Positions 46,873-57,384 of a DNA stretch of 64,000 nucleotides are shown piece after piece. The DNA is taken from positions 50,327,501 through 50,391,500 of the forward strand of contig NC_059346.1 of the NCBI RefSeq assembly GCF_019703515.2. The letters are read 5' to 3'. The notes beneath the pieces were generated by a model, which was given only the letters and a program-made list of their open reading frames with translations, had not been told where the DNA came from and searched no databases. Numbering within the stretch: position 1 is the stretch's first letter; every line of letters starts with the position of its first letter. The position numbers and the translations under genes are program-made. The DNA is from Myxocyprinus asiaticus (Eukaryota; Chordata; Actinopteri; Cypriniformes; Catostomidae).

Positions 46873-47368
46873 AACAAACCCCTACACAATACTGACATCA
46901 ACTATAATATACCTACATTTATATTTAATATATTTGGATGCTTATGCTGGGGTGGCAAAGCTCATTTTTAGGGTGGCAGCCAGGGGCGGACTGGCTATAG
47001 GGAGAACCAAGACTTTTCCTGGTGGGCTGGCCGTGAAACGGGGCCAAACGTGCTGAAAAATAGCGCTGCGATATGCTGAAGGGGGCCACGACCTACCACA
47101 CTGATGCAGACTCCATGGGCGCATGTGCTGAGTGTTTGAACTCACGCGAGCTAGTGTCAGTCAAACACACTGCACTCTGTTTATAAGCTGCTCTCTGCTC
47201 TCTTTTCACAAATAATAAAACAAACTTTTTAGAATCAGGGTAACAAGTAACCGACTACTGATTTCTATTAGAAGGGAGCTTGTCAAAACAGTACACGAGT
47301 TACTCGAATACACGTGGTTTACGTTTCAGGGTTAAAAAAATGACAATAAAAGAATAGTTCTTGGCAGC

Positions 47369-48426
47369 TAGAGATGGGAATCATTAGGAATTTAACGATT
47401 CTGTTTCTGATTCCTCTTAACGATTCCGGTTCCTTAACGGTTCCAGTAGTTCTTTTAGTACTTTGAGGAAGAATTATTTGAAAATGAGAAATGCAATTCT
47501 TATTGGATTTACTGTCCTCTGCAGTCTGTTACCAAATGATGAGATCCTTTAATATTTCTACAGAGCAGATATAACAAATCAGAAATAAATGTAATGCAAT
47601 TCTTGTAAAAGGTGTGTTTGCTGACTTTTTAGAGACATATATCCAAGCCAATAATTGATCCTAACTAGGCTAAATCTGGACCGTATCTAAACAAGAAATG
47701 TGATGGCATATTTCATTTATTGAAATTTCAAAATTCACTGTATTACAAAACTTGTGTATCTTTAATTAAAAATTGTCATATGAACAACCAGTCAGTAAAT
47801 GCACTGCTTGATTAAAGTCTCACAGGTCTACAGTTACATGACATAACAGTAACAGTTCCAGAGACAGTTAAGACTGTGTTCTGTTGTCTAATGTTTGTAC
47901 TTCAAGCTTCTAAGACTTCAATAGTTCTTATTTAATTTTGAGTTGGACATTCATAACTTGCACATCAGTGTAACATTAATACTATACCGGACTAGACCAG
48001 AAGCGTTGTACGTTTCATACGTTAGATTCTAAAGAATCAGCTCATATGAGTCATCCTTTCAGGAATCGGACTGTTCCGGAAGCGCTGTATGTTTCACGCT
48101 GTAGATTCAAAAGAACCGGCTCATCTAAATCGTTCTTTCGGGAATCGGACCATACCAGAAGCCCTGTCTGTTTCACACTGTAGATTCAACACAGCTGGCT
48201 CATAAGAGTCATTTGTTTGTGTATGTTATGCTTTTGACCCAGTAGAGTGCAGCACTGCTGCAGAAATGCACTTCTGGAAACACTGTCGGAGTATTTCAGT
48301 ACAGTGTTCCAGTCGCATCGACAGAAAATTTACACAGAGGAACCATTAATGGAACCGAAAGTCACGAAGTTCATCTGATTCCAGGATTTTGTAAAGAATG
48401 GAACTAGTTCTCGGTTCCCAACCCTA
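47369..48426. mobile_element. hAT-like element, 1,058 bp, nested in the larger hAT-like element
   Basis: The left end TAGAGATGGGAATCATTAGG faces GGTTCCCAACCCTA at the right. TTGGCAGC (47361-47368) and TTGGCAAC (48427-48434) flank it, a 7/8 match to an 8-bp duplication. Subterminal GATTCCGGTTCC-type motifs recur inside. A 79-bp tandem repeat occupies 47996-48225. No transposase. Confidence 0.75.
47996..48225 (+). repeat. 79-bp tandem repeat, about three copies
   Basis: The unit is marked by AAGCGTTGTACGTTTCA at 48001, AAGCGCTGTATGTTTCA at 48080 and AAGCCCTGTCTGTTTCA at 48159, each followed by GTTAGATTC/GTAGATTC and GGCTCAT-like sequence. The spacing is exactly 79 bp twice. Copies differ by about 15-25%, so the array is old. 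Confidence 0.85.
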
Positions 48427-49440
48427 TTGGCAACAAGTGTTTATTTATTGATAGCCTAATGTCTGCAACAATTACGGCTCATGCATGTACTGTAAAAACA
48501 TTAACATAAGAATTTTTATCACTTGAAAATAATTTCATTTTATTTTATTTTTTTACATAGACAAAGTAACACATTATAGATTGACACGCGACATTGTAAC
48601 CTTAACATCTGCGTCTTTCAAGTCTAAAAATGTGGGCATATATTAATGAATAAATTAATTTCAAACAGTTAACTGTATTATAACATTAGCCTACTCATAT
48701 CACATTTCACCAACAGTAATAACAATAACGGATCTGTTTACTCATGTCATTCAGATCCTCACTCAACCAGTTTTAAATAGTTGATAACAGAATAACAGAA
48801 AGGTCACGTAGTCTATTCGCTGTCATTGTCCTTGTGCAACAAGTGTGTTGACCTGAGAAGGATGCAGGTTAGATCTTTGCCTGGTGACAGTGTTGCAAGC
48901 TAAGGAAAAAATTATTTCACTTGTGTACTAATGTACGCTCCTCGATGGTTTCCGATAGCGCTAACTGGTTGTTGAATTAGTCGACTACTCGACTACCCGA
49001 CTAGTCTATGCAAGCCCTAGTCTTGATCAAAGTAAAAAGTATTTATTTGGCTAAAAAAATTAGCGAAGTAAAAGTAGCAGCACATTTAAATACTCAAAAA
49101 ATGTAAACTTTTTGAAAAACAGCTACTTAAATACAGTAACAAAGTATTTTACTTTACACCACTGCATTCAGCGCATATTTTTGGGCATGCTTGCCCTGTT
49201 ACCTAATTTGCATTATTCCTTTAGTGAATCGGATGCTAATACATCAGTGGGTGCATCAGTGAGTGAATACAAACGCATTCTCTTTTAATACACATGCAAT
49301 ACTCTTTTAGTACAGTCAACAGCAGGTGCATGCACCAACGATGTGCAAAAACAAGGACTGTCCGCATGTCGAGAAAATCTAGGCTGCACGTGGAGAGACC
49401 ACGTAGACTGTGCTGATGACAAAATTTGCATCAAGCACAC

Positions 49441-49990
49441 TGGGCCCTATTTTAAGAGTGCTTTGCCTTAAGCACAATACTGCATGGCCATGAAGTTTTT
49501 ATATTTTCGTGCAAGCATGCGCTAAGTCTAGGCACAAGTGGGTTGTTGAAACCACGCAGCAAAGTGCTAATGGGCTTGGTCAAGGGCAATTTAATTCTGT
49601 GGTGCTGCTTCAGTTACTGCATTATCTGCATCCTTTTATACATATTCCATTTCATGTCAAGCAAGTCATTATACATGAAGACAGCCTATTCATAAGAATT
49701 TGGTAGTGTAAATGGGTTGTATGCAATGAATCCCCTGCTCTGTTCGTCGCCTGTGCTGCTCCGGACCCCAATGTATGTGTTGTATGTTCTCTATAGGTCT
49801 CTATGAAACTGTTGGCTCTCGTCCTGCTGGCCCATGTCTGAAGGAGTGCAAGAGTGCAAAAACTCCCCCCAGGCCCACTTGCACTGGCACAAAAATTTGC
49901 ACTTAGAATTAGCTCTCTCACAAAAATTGGAAAGTTTAAAGACTTACCTCACGGCTGTTGCGCTTAGCGTGGTCACAAAAATAAGGCCCA
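49441..49990. mobile_element. Element with TGGGCC(C/T)TATTTT termini
   Basis: The left end TGGGCCCTATTTTAAG and, read inward from the right, TGGGCCTTATTTTTGTG are inverted repeats. Secondary inverted motifs GCCTTAAGCAC/GCGCTTAGCG lie further in. The structure resembles a Harbinger- or hAT-derived MITE of fish. Its right edge contains the target site of the next element. Confidence 0.6.
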
Positions 49991-49994
49991 TGGT

Positions 49995-50834
49995 CAGGGT
50001 TGGGAGGGTTACTTTTGAAATTTATTCCACAGATTACAGAATACATGATGTAAAATGTAATTTGTAATGTATTTCGTTAGATTACTCAAAGTCAGTAATG
50101 TATTCTAAATACTTTGGATTTCTTCTTCAGCACTGGTAGACTTTTTCACTTATTTTGACTAAAAACTCTGCCAGTACAGTAAGACAAAATACACGTTAAA
50201 AATTCATTCTCTGAAAAAACCTAAATATCTTATGCAGTGTTGTTTCTAAAACAAGATAAATCAAACTGATCTTGTTTTAAGGATTTTTTTATATTTTTAC
50301 AGGAAAACAATACAAAAATGATCAAGAATATGATTTTTGCCCTAATATCAAAGGTCTTACTAGAAAAAAGAAATTATGATCCAACATGAATTTTTTTGAT
50401 AAAAAAATATGATCCGTGACTGGTAACGTGCATGTAAAATGGCTAGAAATAGCATTTTAGCTTAGCGTAAAGATGACAATTTACACAAGGTTTATTTCAA
50501 TTTATTCTGCTCAAAACTTACTTCAAACTTACTTCTCTGTCTGCTCGTATGAATGTAACACATCATAAGAAAGTGTTTCACCGCTGTTCAAATGCACTTT
50601 TGATCACATCATTTATATGTATAAATGTTTTCCATCTGAAAGGACTAAATATTAAATAAAACAAATGACAATAAAATGCAAAGTAATCTCTTCAGTAATT
50701 AAAATACTTTTTGAATGTAACTGTATTCTAATTACCAATTATTTAAATTGTAACTGTAGTGGAATACAGTTACTTATATTTTGTATTTTAAATACGTATT
50801 CCCGTTACATGTATTCCGTTACTTCCCAACCCTG
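49995..50834. mobile_element. hAT-like element, 840 bp, perfect 8-bp duplication
   Basis: The ends are CAGGGTTGGGAGGGTTACTT and, read inward from the right, CAGGGTTGGGAAGTAACGGA. CCCATGGT is duplicated exactly (49987-49994 and 50835-50842). Subterminal ATTCC/GGAATAC and GTTAC motifs repeat. No open transposase frame. The duplicated target includes the last bases of the preceding element, so this insertion is the younger of the two. Confidence 0.85.
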
Positions 50835-50900
50835 CCCATGGTGTGCGGAACGATCAGCAATGCGGACAACCGAAGTATACTTTTGGCCATAAGTAATAAA

Positions 50901-53456
50901 GGGACACTGTAAGTATCAAAATAAAGAGTCTGGATGAGACAAGCAGTGTCTTTTTTGCCTTTCATACTTCTGATTGGTAGACAGATGAGTTGGACAGGTT
51001 GCCTAGGGAGAGGCAATTTATCTTAGAATGACAAAGGGTCAACTTCAAATTTAAAGAGGATGTTTAAATGATGGCAGAGTACACCCATCTTATGCCATTA
51101 AGCTTACCCTACAAAAAAATATAAGAACATTAAACAGGATGCAACCATCCTGGCACTGGTGATGATCACAGTGCTCCTGACTAGAAGCGCTTCCATTCAA
51201 AGGGCAATGTGCAGTGAATGTAAACAAGTTGCATGCTTTCAGGAGAAAAGCCATTATGCCCTCAAGGCCAAAGTGGGGGTCTCCAGTCATGCCATATTTG
51301 TAAGAGCTGTCTTTCATTGCAGATCAGGCATAACATTTACAGTGGCGCTACTGGTACATGCTAATGCTATTAAAATATTACTCAGTGATCTGATGAAGCA
51401 TGCCACAGATTATTGCTGGAATAAGTGCATGTGAAAGCAAAGAGTTAATTAATTTTCTTGCACCCAGGAATGAAGAAAGGCAATATCCAGCTAAAACACT
51501 GGTTTAAATAAAAATAATTTAATAAAATTAAGTGTGATCAGTTTTCCCTACTTCAGCTTCAACCTGACTATTTCTCACATATTTGATGGGTAATTAGGTT
51601 GCTTAGGTTTATAAATGTCACACAAATGTAAATCCCATTAAGAAATCTCATTAGTTCCAGGTTAACCTGTGCAAATTCTGTCAAGAATTTCATATGAAGC
51701 GGTAGATAAAAAAGCAGGGCCAATTAATAACGAACGAGCGCTCACCTCACATACCTCAGGGATTGTTCATGCAGTGGCATGCAAAAGACTGGCATAAGGT
51801 AGGCATCTGATGCAAATATAAAGCTTTCAAACCTGCCAAACTGCAACCCAACAGAGAATCTCTGTCTTAATAAAATATATACAGCTGTTTAGAGAAACAC
51901 TCTCTCAGAGTAAAATTAACCTGTAATTATCTACCAGGGTTTATATGTCTACCATAGTCTATAATCACTTAGTCTATGCACAATCATTTATAAAACTTCT
52001 AGATGTGGGATTCCAAAACGCAACGCAAGAATCAGTCTCACAATGCACGAAAGATGAGTCATATCTAAATCCGAATTCAAGTAGAAGTGTTGTCAGCCAA
52101 AATTTCAGGTTTGTTTGTCATAAGGATGAGGACAATCACAAGGGCCTAACAATCAAGGCACTGAAGCTCCACCGATGCCACATCCCAGCCCTAATAAATA
52201 AAACAAGAGTACAAAACAAATCTATTTCTTTCCAGATGATTTGGTTTCACAAGGAAGCAGCACTGAAACCAAAGCAGAGCACTCAGCACAGGTGCAACAT
52301 TGCCGATTAACAAACAAGACATTCCTGGAGAGCTCATGGCATCTCAGGTTTGTTGATGTTTTCTCAAGCCTTGATCTTTATGCCTGGTTACTGTCTGTCG
52401 CTCCTGTAACTGGAAGCGGTGGAGACGTACTTGTGCTGGCCCAATTTATTGCCCAAGTACATCAGTATCAACCGCAGATGAACGCTGTCTAGATTACATA
52501 TGGAAACGCATTACTGATTGGCATTGTTGTCAAAACATGCACAACTGGATCGGACAGTGGCTGACACATGACATTATAAGCACATCTGACCTTCCGTTGC
52601 TTCTGGCTATTATATGTTCAGGGCATGAATAATGGAACAGTGAAATCCAAACAACACTCCCTTGTTGATCAAATGTTAAAATTAACTAACAATTGCCAGG
52701 GCATAATTCGTAACTCGTAACTTAAAAATCAAAAGACTTCTACAGTGTAAGTGAAAATCCATCATATCCAAGCTTTTGTCATCATGTAAGATTACATTCA
52801 CATCACATGATGACCCCTGGGAGCGAAATAAACATAAGATGTATGATGACTCCCAAATGTTGTTGCCTTTGTTCTTATGATTTCATAAAAGGAAAATAAG
52901 GGACGGGATCATACAGACCTCAAAAGCATAGTTCAAAGAAATATCGCTTCTGTACTGATGACTGCCAATAAGCTTAGGCACACTATGCTTTCTTCATAAG
53001 ATAGTGTTGCATGACTGTTTAGCAAAGCATCAACAGGAATTAGACTCCTCTCAGTGAGATAAAAACTGTTCAAAGAACTGAACTAAAGAATGAGAGGCAC
53101 AGCTTTGATGTGACAGATCTTTTAATATGAATTCAGACCCGAACATTCCTTCATCATTTTTTTTTTTTTTTTTTGGAAACTGCAGGAGCCAAGCAGGGAA
53201 CAAACCTGAAATTAATTTGAACGGGTAGACTTATTCCTGGTAAACAAGCAACAGATTATTGGGAAATAGAAATCTAAACACAAACCACTTAAAGAGGCTG
53301 ATGCATTACTGAACTGCAGCCAAAAGAAAAACAAGTTCAAGTGTGAATATAAGCTTCAATAAGAACAAACAATTACTGTAAAAACACAACTTCAAATCTC
53401 CCTATTGCCCAACTAGAAAAACAAAAGTACATTCTATTAAAATATTCAGCCTTAAT

Positions 53457-53487
<31 letters not shown>

Positions 53488-53500
53488 TATCCATGTGATA
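50901..53500. other. Unassigned, mostly single-copy-looking DNA
   Basis: No repeat ends are recognised apart from a T homopolymer (53158-53174) and an A homopolymer (about 53457-53482). Two longer frames on the plus strand (51945-52310 and 52241-52492) lack recognisable domains and paired splice sites, so I do not call them genes. Confidence 0.5.
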
Positions 53501-55260
53501 ACTTGCTGGGTGCATCAACGTTTTTCCACATTGTTTTCTTGCAAAAACCGAAAACGACGAGTCCATTACGGAAACATGGGGAAATTAACGATATTCTGAC
53601 ACTGATGTTAATGCAGGCTCGAAATGGATTTCACATTGTTTTGTAAAGTGGGCATCTTTTGTCAGCCGTGTTCCCACCTTGCGGTGGGAAAAATAGTATT
53701 TAACGCGTTTCTTATCAGTCAGGGCTGGAGACAGCAACATTACACGAATTTTAAGTGTTAAATTCGGTTGAATTCCAGCTCTGTTCTTTCCTCTTAGCGT
53801 ATGTGTGAGGAATTAGCAATTAAGAAGACTTGTAAAATCCACTGCAGCAGACATTCACAACAATCAAGCTTTCAAACAAGTACTCTAGTCTTGTACTCAA
53901 CCAGACTTACCTTCTGAAATGAATATATACAGCAACAGAGTTTCCGACCAAGACCTTATGCCGGACATTGTAGTTTCCCCAAATAAATCCCGTTTGCGTT
54001 GGAAAAATAACAGCGCTCCTCCAGAATACTTCCGACCGACGTCTACAGTCCAGCGACGAATTCCCAGCGAGAATCGGTTTGATTGTGATACTTGTGAACT
54101 TTGTACAGCGCTATCACGTCCATTACGGACTACCAAACCACTTCAGAGTTAAATAAAAAAGGACCTTGTCAAGCAAAATCTCTTCTACGATGAAGAGAGC
54201 CTTCGAGAGAGAAAAGTTACAGGTATCCGAGCTCAGGTGTCTCGATTCCCAAGCGTATCTCTCGCGCTCAGTAATCCACACGACACGGACTGTATGTGTT
54301 TTCGTCTATTCGGAGATTTTAATTCAAACTGTAATCCCGTGAATGCATACAACGCCAGAATTTGCACAATACCCGCGTTGTCCTTTATGCGAGACACAGA
54401 TCCAGGGAGCTCGTGAGTTTAATAATGTACAGCATCGCCGGTTAGAGGGACGCACATCAATTAATACACGACGGGATCATGTAATTATAGTGTTGGGTGT
54501 TAAATCTGGATTTCTTTTAATTAGTAGTATCCCAGTAACCTTGACTTAAAATTAGTATTTTATGGTTAATGGATGAGATTCGTTTTCCTGATGAATGCTC
54601 GATCCACTTAAGTTCTGCGATGATAAACCGGAGCGTGGCACAGCAATGCGTGGAAATAAACGTCTCCTGCCTTTGCACACTCCGATGACAAGTGCTATCT
54701 TCCTCAGTTAAGTCCCAAGGATGCTTTGAAATTCTCCTCCAAAGGAGCTGAAGTGCTGGACAACCACTCACGGTAACTATTGCATTTGACAAACCATCGC
54801 ATTTACCAGTGAAACGACGGGAAGCTTCGTTCCCATTTCAAAACGTCCGATGACTTGAGGAAAAAGTGTTTTTGACAATGCAACACTCCGGTTGGTAAAA
54901 CAAGAGTCCATAGAGGTTCGGCTTCACTGCTTCTTTCAGAGTATTTATCTATACAATGCCCCCTCCTCAGGTCACGCGACCCTATTTTGTGTATGAACAA
55001 TAGTCGCGCGGTCAAATGTGTTAAGTTCGCATCGCGTTCTGCTGTACATCCAGTCTGGGCGTGTAGTTGATGAATCGGGTGAATTAATTCACTGGACCCT
55101 AAATCTCTTCAGTTCACAGTGGTCACATGACACGAGTCTTTACGATGGGACCGCTCTGACGTTTTCACGCGTCCGTCATTTACTAGTGAATTTCACGAAA
55201 ACATATCAAGGTGGATGACATTAATGTCATGACATTTACGCACAATTCACTCCTTGTCTT
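53501..55260 (-). promoter_or_regulatory. CpG-rich promoter-like region
   Basis: CG dinucleotides are clearly more frequent here than elsewhere (for example GACCGACGTC, CAGCGACGAATTCC, TCTCTCGCGCTC, ACGCGACC, CACGCGTCCG), and no repeat ends are recognised. On the minus strand TATAGATAAATAC (54953-54941) could serve as a TATA-like box with transcription starting some 30 bp leftward, giving a leader of about 0.95 kb before the ATG at 53968. A GTGAGT donor-like site near 54768 could instead split the leader. A CpG-rich start region and single-copy-looking sequence fit a vertebrate gene promoter. Confidence 0.45.
53911..53968 (-). CDS. Candidate first coding exon of a minus-strand gene (signal-peptide-like)
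   Basis: On the minus strand an ATG at 53968 (context ACTACAATGTCC, A at -3) is the first in its frame after an upstream stop. It encodes MSGIRSWSETLLLYIFISE and then meets a consensus splice donor, AAG followed by GTAAGT (53910-53905), in phase 1. The core LLLYIFIS could be the hydrophobic part of a signal peptide, so the product might be secreted or membrane-bound. I do not recognise the protein. If real, the gene runs leftward, and no further coding exon was found in the remaining 53.9 kb, implying a very long first intron. The alternative is a chance frame in a CpG-rich region. Confidence 0.4.
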
Positions 55261-55467
55261 GTAATTCCCATTATTCTCGATGGTGATTCTCACTCTCATT
55301 ACTGTAATTTACTGCTTAATTGTCTTGAAAATAGTGTCAAAATAAGTGTATATGAAAACATGATACCCTTTCGTTCTTTTGAGCGTGTTCTTGGCAGATT
55401 AGGCGAGAATAACACATAGACAACTCGGTTCTTGCTGTGTAAGTAGCCTATTACGTTTAACATTGTT
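55261..55467. other. Flank between promoter-like region and foldback element
   Basis: Unassigned sequence with no recognisable element. Confidence 0.4.
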
Positions 55468-56169
55468 TAAATGGACAGTTCACCCAAAAATGAAAATACT
55501 ATTATTTATTCACCCATCCCAGATGTATGACTTTCTTTGTTTCGCTGAACACAAATTATGATTTTTAGAAGAATATTTCAGCTCTGTAGGTCCTCACAAT
55601 GCAAGTGAATGGTGACCAGAATTTTGAAAGTCCAAAAAGCACATAAAGGCAGCATTAAAAGAATCCATACAACTCCAGAGGTTTAATCCATATTTTCAGA
55701 AGAGATATGATAGGTGTGGGTGAGAAACAGATACATATTTAAATTATTTTGTTTTACTATAAATTCTCCTCCCTGCCCAGTAGGTGGCGATATGCACAAA
55801 GAATGTGAATTGCCAAAAACTAAAGAAAAATGTGAAAGTGAAAGTGTAAAAATAAATAAATAGATAAATAAATAAATAAACTTAAATATTGATCTGTTTC
55901 TCACCCACACCTATCAAATAACTTCTGAAGACATGTATTTAACCACTGGAGTCGTATGGATTACTTTTATGCTGCCTTTATGTGCTTTTTGAGCTTCAAA
56001 GTTCTGACCACATTCACTTGCATTGTATGGACCTACAGAGCTGAAATATTCTTCTAAAAATCTTTGTTTGTGTTCAGCAGAAGACGAAAAAAGTCATACA
56101 CATCTGGGATGGCATGAGAGTGAGTAAACGATGAGAGAATTTTCATTTTTGGGTGAACTATCCCTTTAA
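55468..56169. mobile_element. Foldback element copy 3, best preserved
   Basis: The left arm starts TTAAATGGACAGTTCACCC with AATGAAAATACT; the right arm ends GAGAGAATTTTCATTTTTGG then GTGAACTATCCCTTTAA. Mirrored landmarks include CAGCTCTGTAGGTCC/GGACCTACAGAGCTG, AAAAAGCACATAAAGGCAGC/GCTGCCTTTATGTGCTTTTT and GATCTGTTTCTCACCCACAC with its inverse. The loop holds GCCCAGTAGGTGGCGATAT and a TAAA-rich tract. TTAA closes both ends. Total about 700 bp, non-coding. Confidence 0.85.
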
Positions 56170-57291
56170 CCTGTCTCCTTAAGTTAGTTTTATGTGCAGA
56201 ATGAACAGGGGAGTGATGTTAAATTGAAGCCTTTTGCTGTATATTTTGGGGCTTTTTGTATTTTGGTTGCTATTATGCAGCAACAGAAAGAACAGACATT
56301 ATTAAGACGAATTTCAAATTAAGAGACTTATTGTTCAACAACATACGTTGGGAAGTGTGCAATGCACAATTGAACGTCTCAGCTTTCACAAGTAACTGTT
56401 TCATGATGTTGACGTTGCTTGAGGTGTCACGCGACAGTGACATCTCCTGGCTGGATGCATTATTAAGGTTGTTTAGGCTACATACGGTAGTTTTAAATGG
56501 GAGAAAAGTCGTAAATTGCCCACATTTGCATAAATTTGATACTTGTATACATCCTGTCAGATTTCACATTCTTTCTAGTAATGGTTTCACTGATTGTTGG
56601 AAACACAGACCCTCACAGCTGCACTTATTTGTGTCCATTGATAGAATATAATAACATAGCACAGTGCTTTAATAGTTACAGCATTGCATTGTTGTAATTT
56701 AAAAGATTTGTGCTGATGTATAATACAATTATTGTAATGCATTGTCACAACAGTGATTTTCATATGTTTAACAGTCAATAAACAGACTGGGGGAGAAATA
56801 CAATACCAACTCAACAGTGCAAAATATAGCCACTGAAATAAAACTATTCTCCTTTTCTCACAGTGAGACTAGTATGTTAAATGCATGCTCACACATTAAC
56901 TTTATGCACTGATTACTGAAAATGTATTAAGATTTTTCTATTTTAACCAAAACATGTATTGCTCTGGGGAGCTTTTGCCCCCAGCATCCTGCAATGTTTT
57001 GTTTAAAATAACTGCACCACTGATGGCACTACTATTTGCAGTGCGAGACTGCATACATATTGGTTTCTTGTGCAACAGGGATAATCTTCCTATATAGTGT
57101 GGTCGCCTTGTAGTACACATTGTTACCTCTGGGTAATGGCCCTAGGACTAGATTTTAGATTACTCACATTGATTCATGTCTCAGATATACATTTGATTAT
57201 AAATGTATCCTTCCTCCCAGCCATTTAGATCTAAGGTTACAGCATAACATTAGTATCCTTTGACTGCTTATCTTGCCACAAGATATATACA

Positions 57292-57297
<6 letters not shown>
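56170..57297. other. Unassigned non-coding DNA
   Basis: One plus-strand frame of about 130 codons (56256-56651) has no recognisable domain or splice context. No element ends were found. Confidence 0.45.

Positions 57298-57381
<84 letters not shown>
57298..57381. repeat. (TA)n array at the left edge of Tc1 copy 2
   Basis: About 80 bp of pure TA ending at the TA target dinucleotide (57380-57381) of the transposon. Confidence 0.95.

Positions 57382-57384
<3 letters not shown>

Larger units (their letters stand above)
44428..49164. mobile_element. Large hAT-like element, 4,737 bp, with perfect 8-bp duplication
   Basis: The left end CAGTGGTGGAAAAAGTCC faces ACTTTACACCACTG at the right. CATTCAGC is duplicated exactly outside both ends (44420-44427 and 49165-49172). 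Subterminal AAGTAAAAGTA/TACTTTTACTT motifs are repeated at both sides, as in the fish hAT group with CAGTGGTGGAAAG termini. The interior holds at least two later elements (45260-45446 and 47369-48426) and a right hAT end at about 48980-49018. No BED zinc finger or hAT catalytic frame was recognised, so it is non-autonomous. Confidence 0.82.
49350..50900 (+). repeat. Older repeat split by two insertions
   Basis: The left part (TGTCCGCATGTCGAGAAAAT through CAAAATTTGCATCAAGCAC) and the right part (GTGCGGAACGATCAGC to GAAGTATACTTTTGGCC) would join into one unit like that seen in pieces near 9876 and 10680. Between them lie the elements at 49441-49990 and 49995-50834. Confidence 0.5.

Noticed and set aside
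47996..48225. CRISPR-like array
   Set aside because: Units are contiguous 79-bp tandem copies without unique spacers, and the DNA is vertebrate.
51945..52492. Two overlapping plus-strand frames as a gene
   Set aside because: Composition is ordinary, there is no domain and no convincing splice sites; kept only as unassigned DNA.
53919..54152. Plus-strand frame (MNIYSNRVSDQDLMPDIVV and onward)
   Set aside because: It is antisense to the better supported minus-strand exon with its consensus donor; it has no splice or promoter context on the plus strand.
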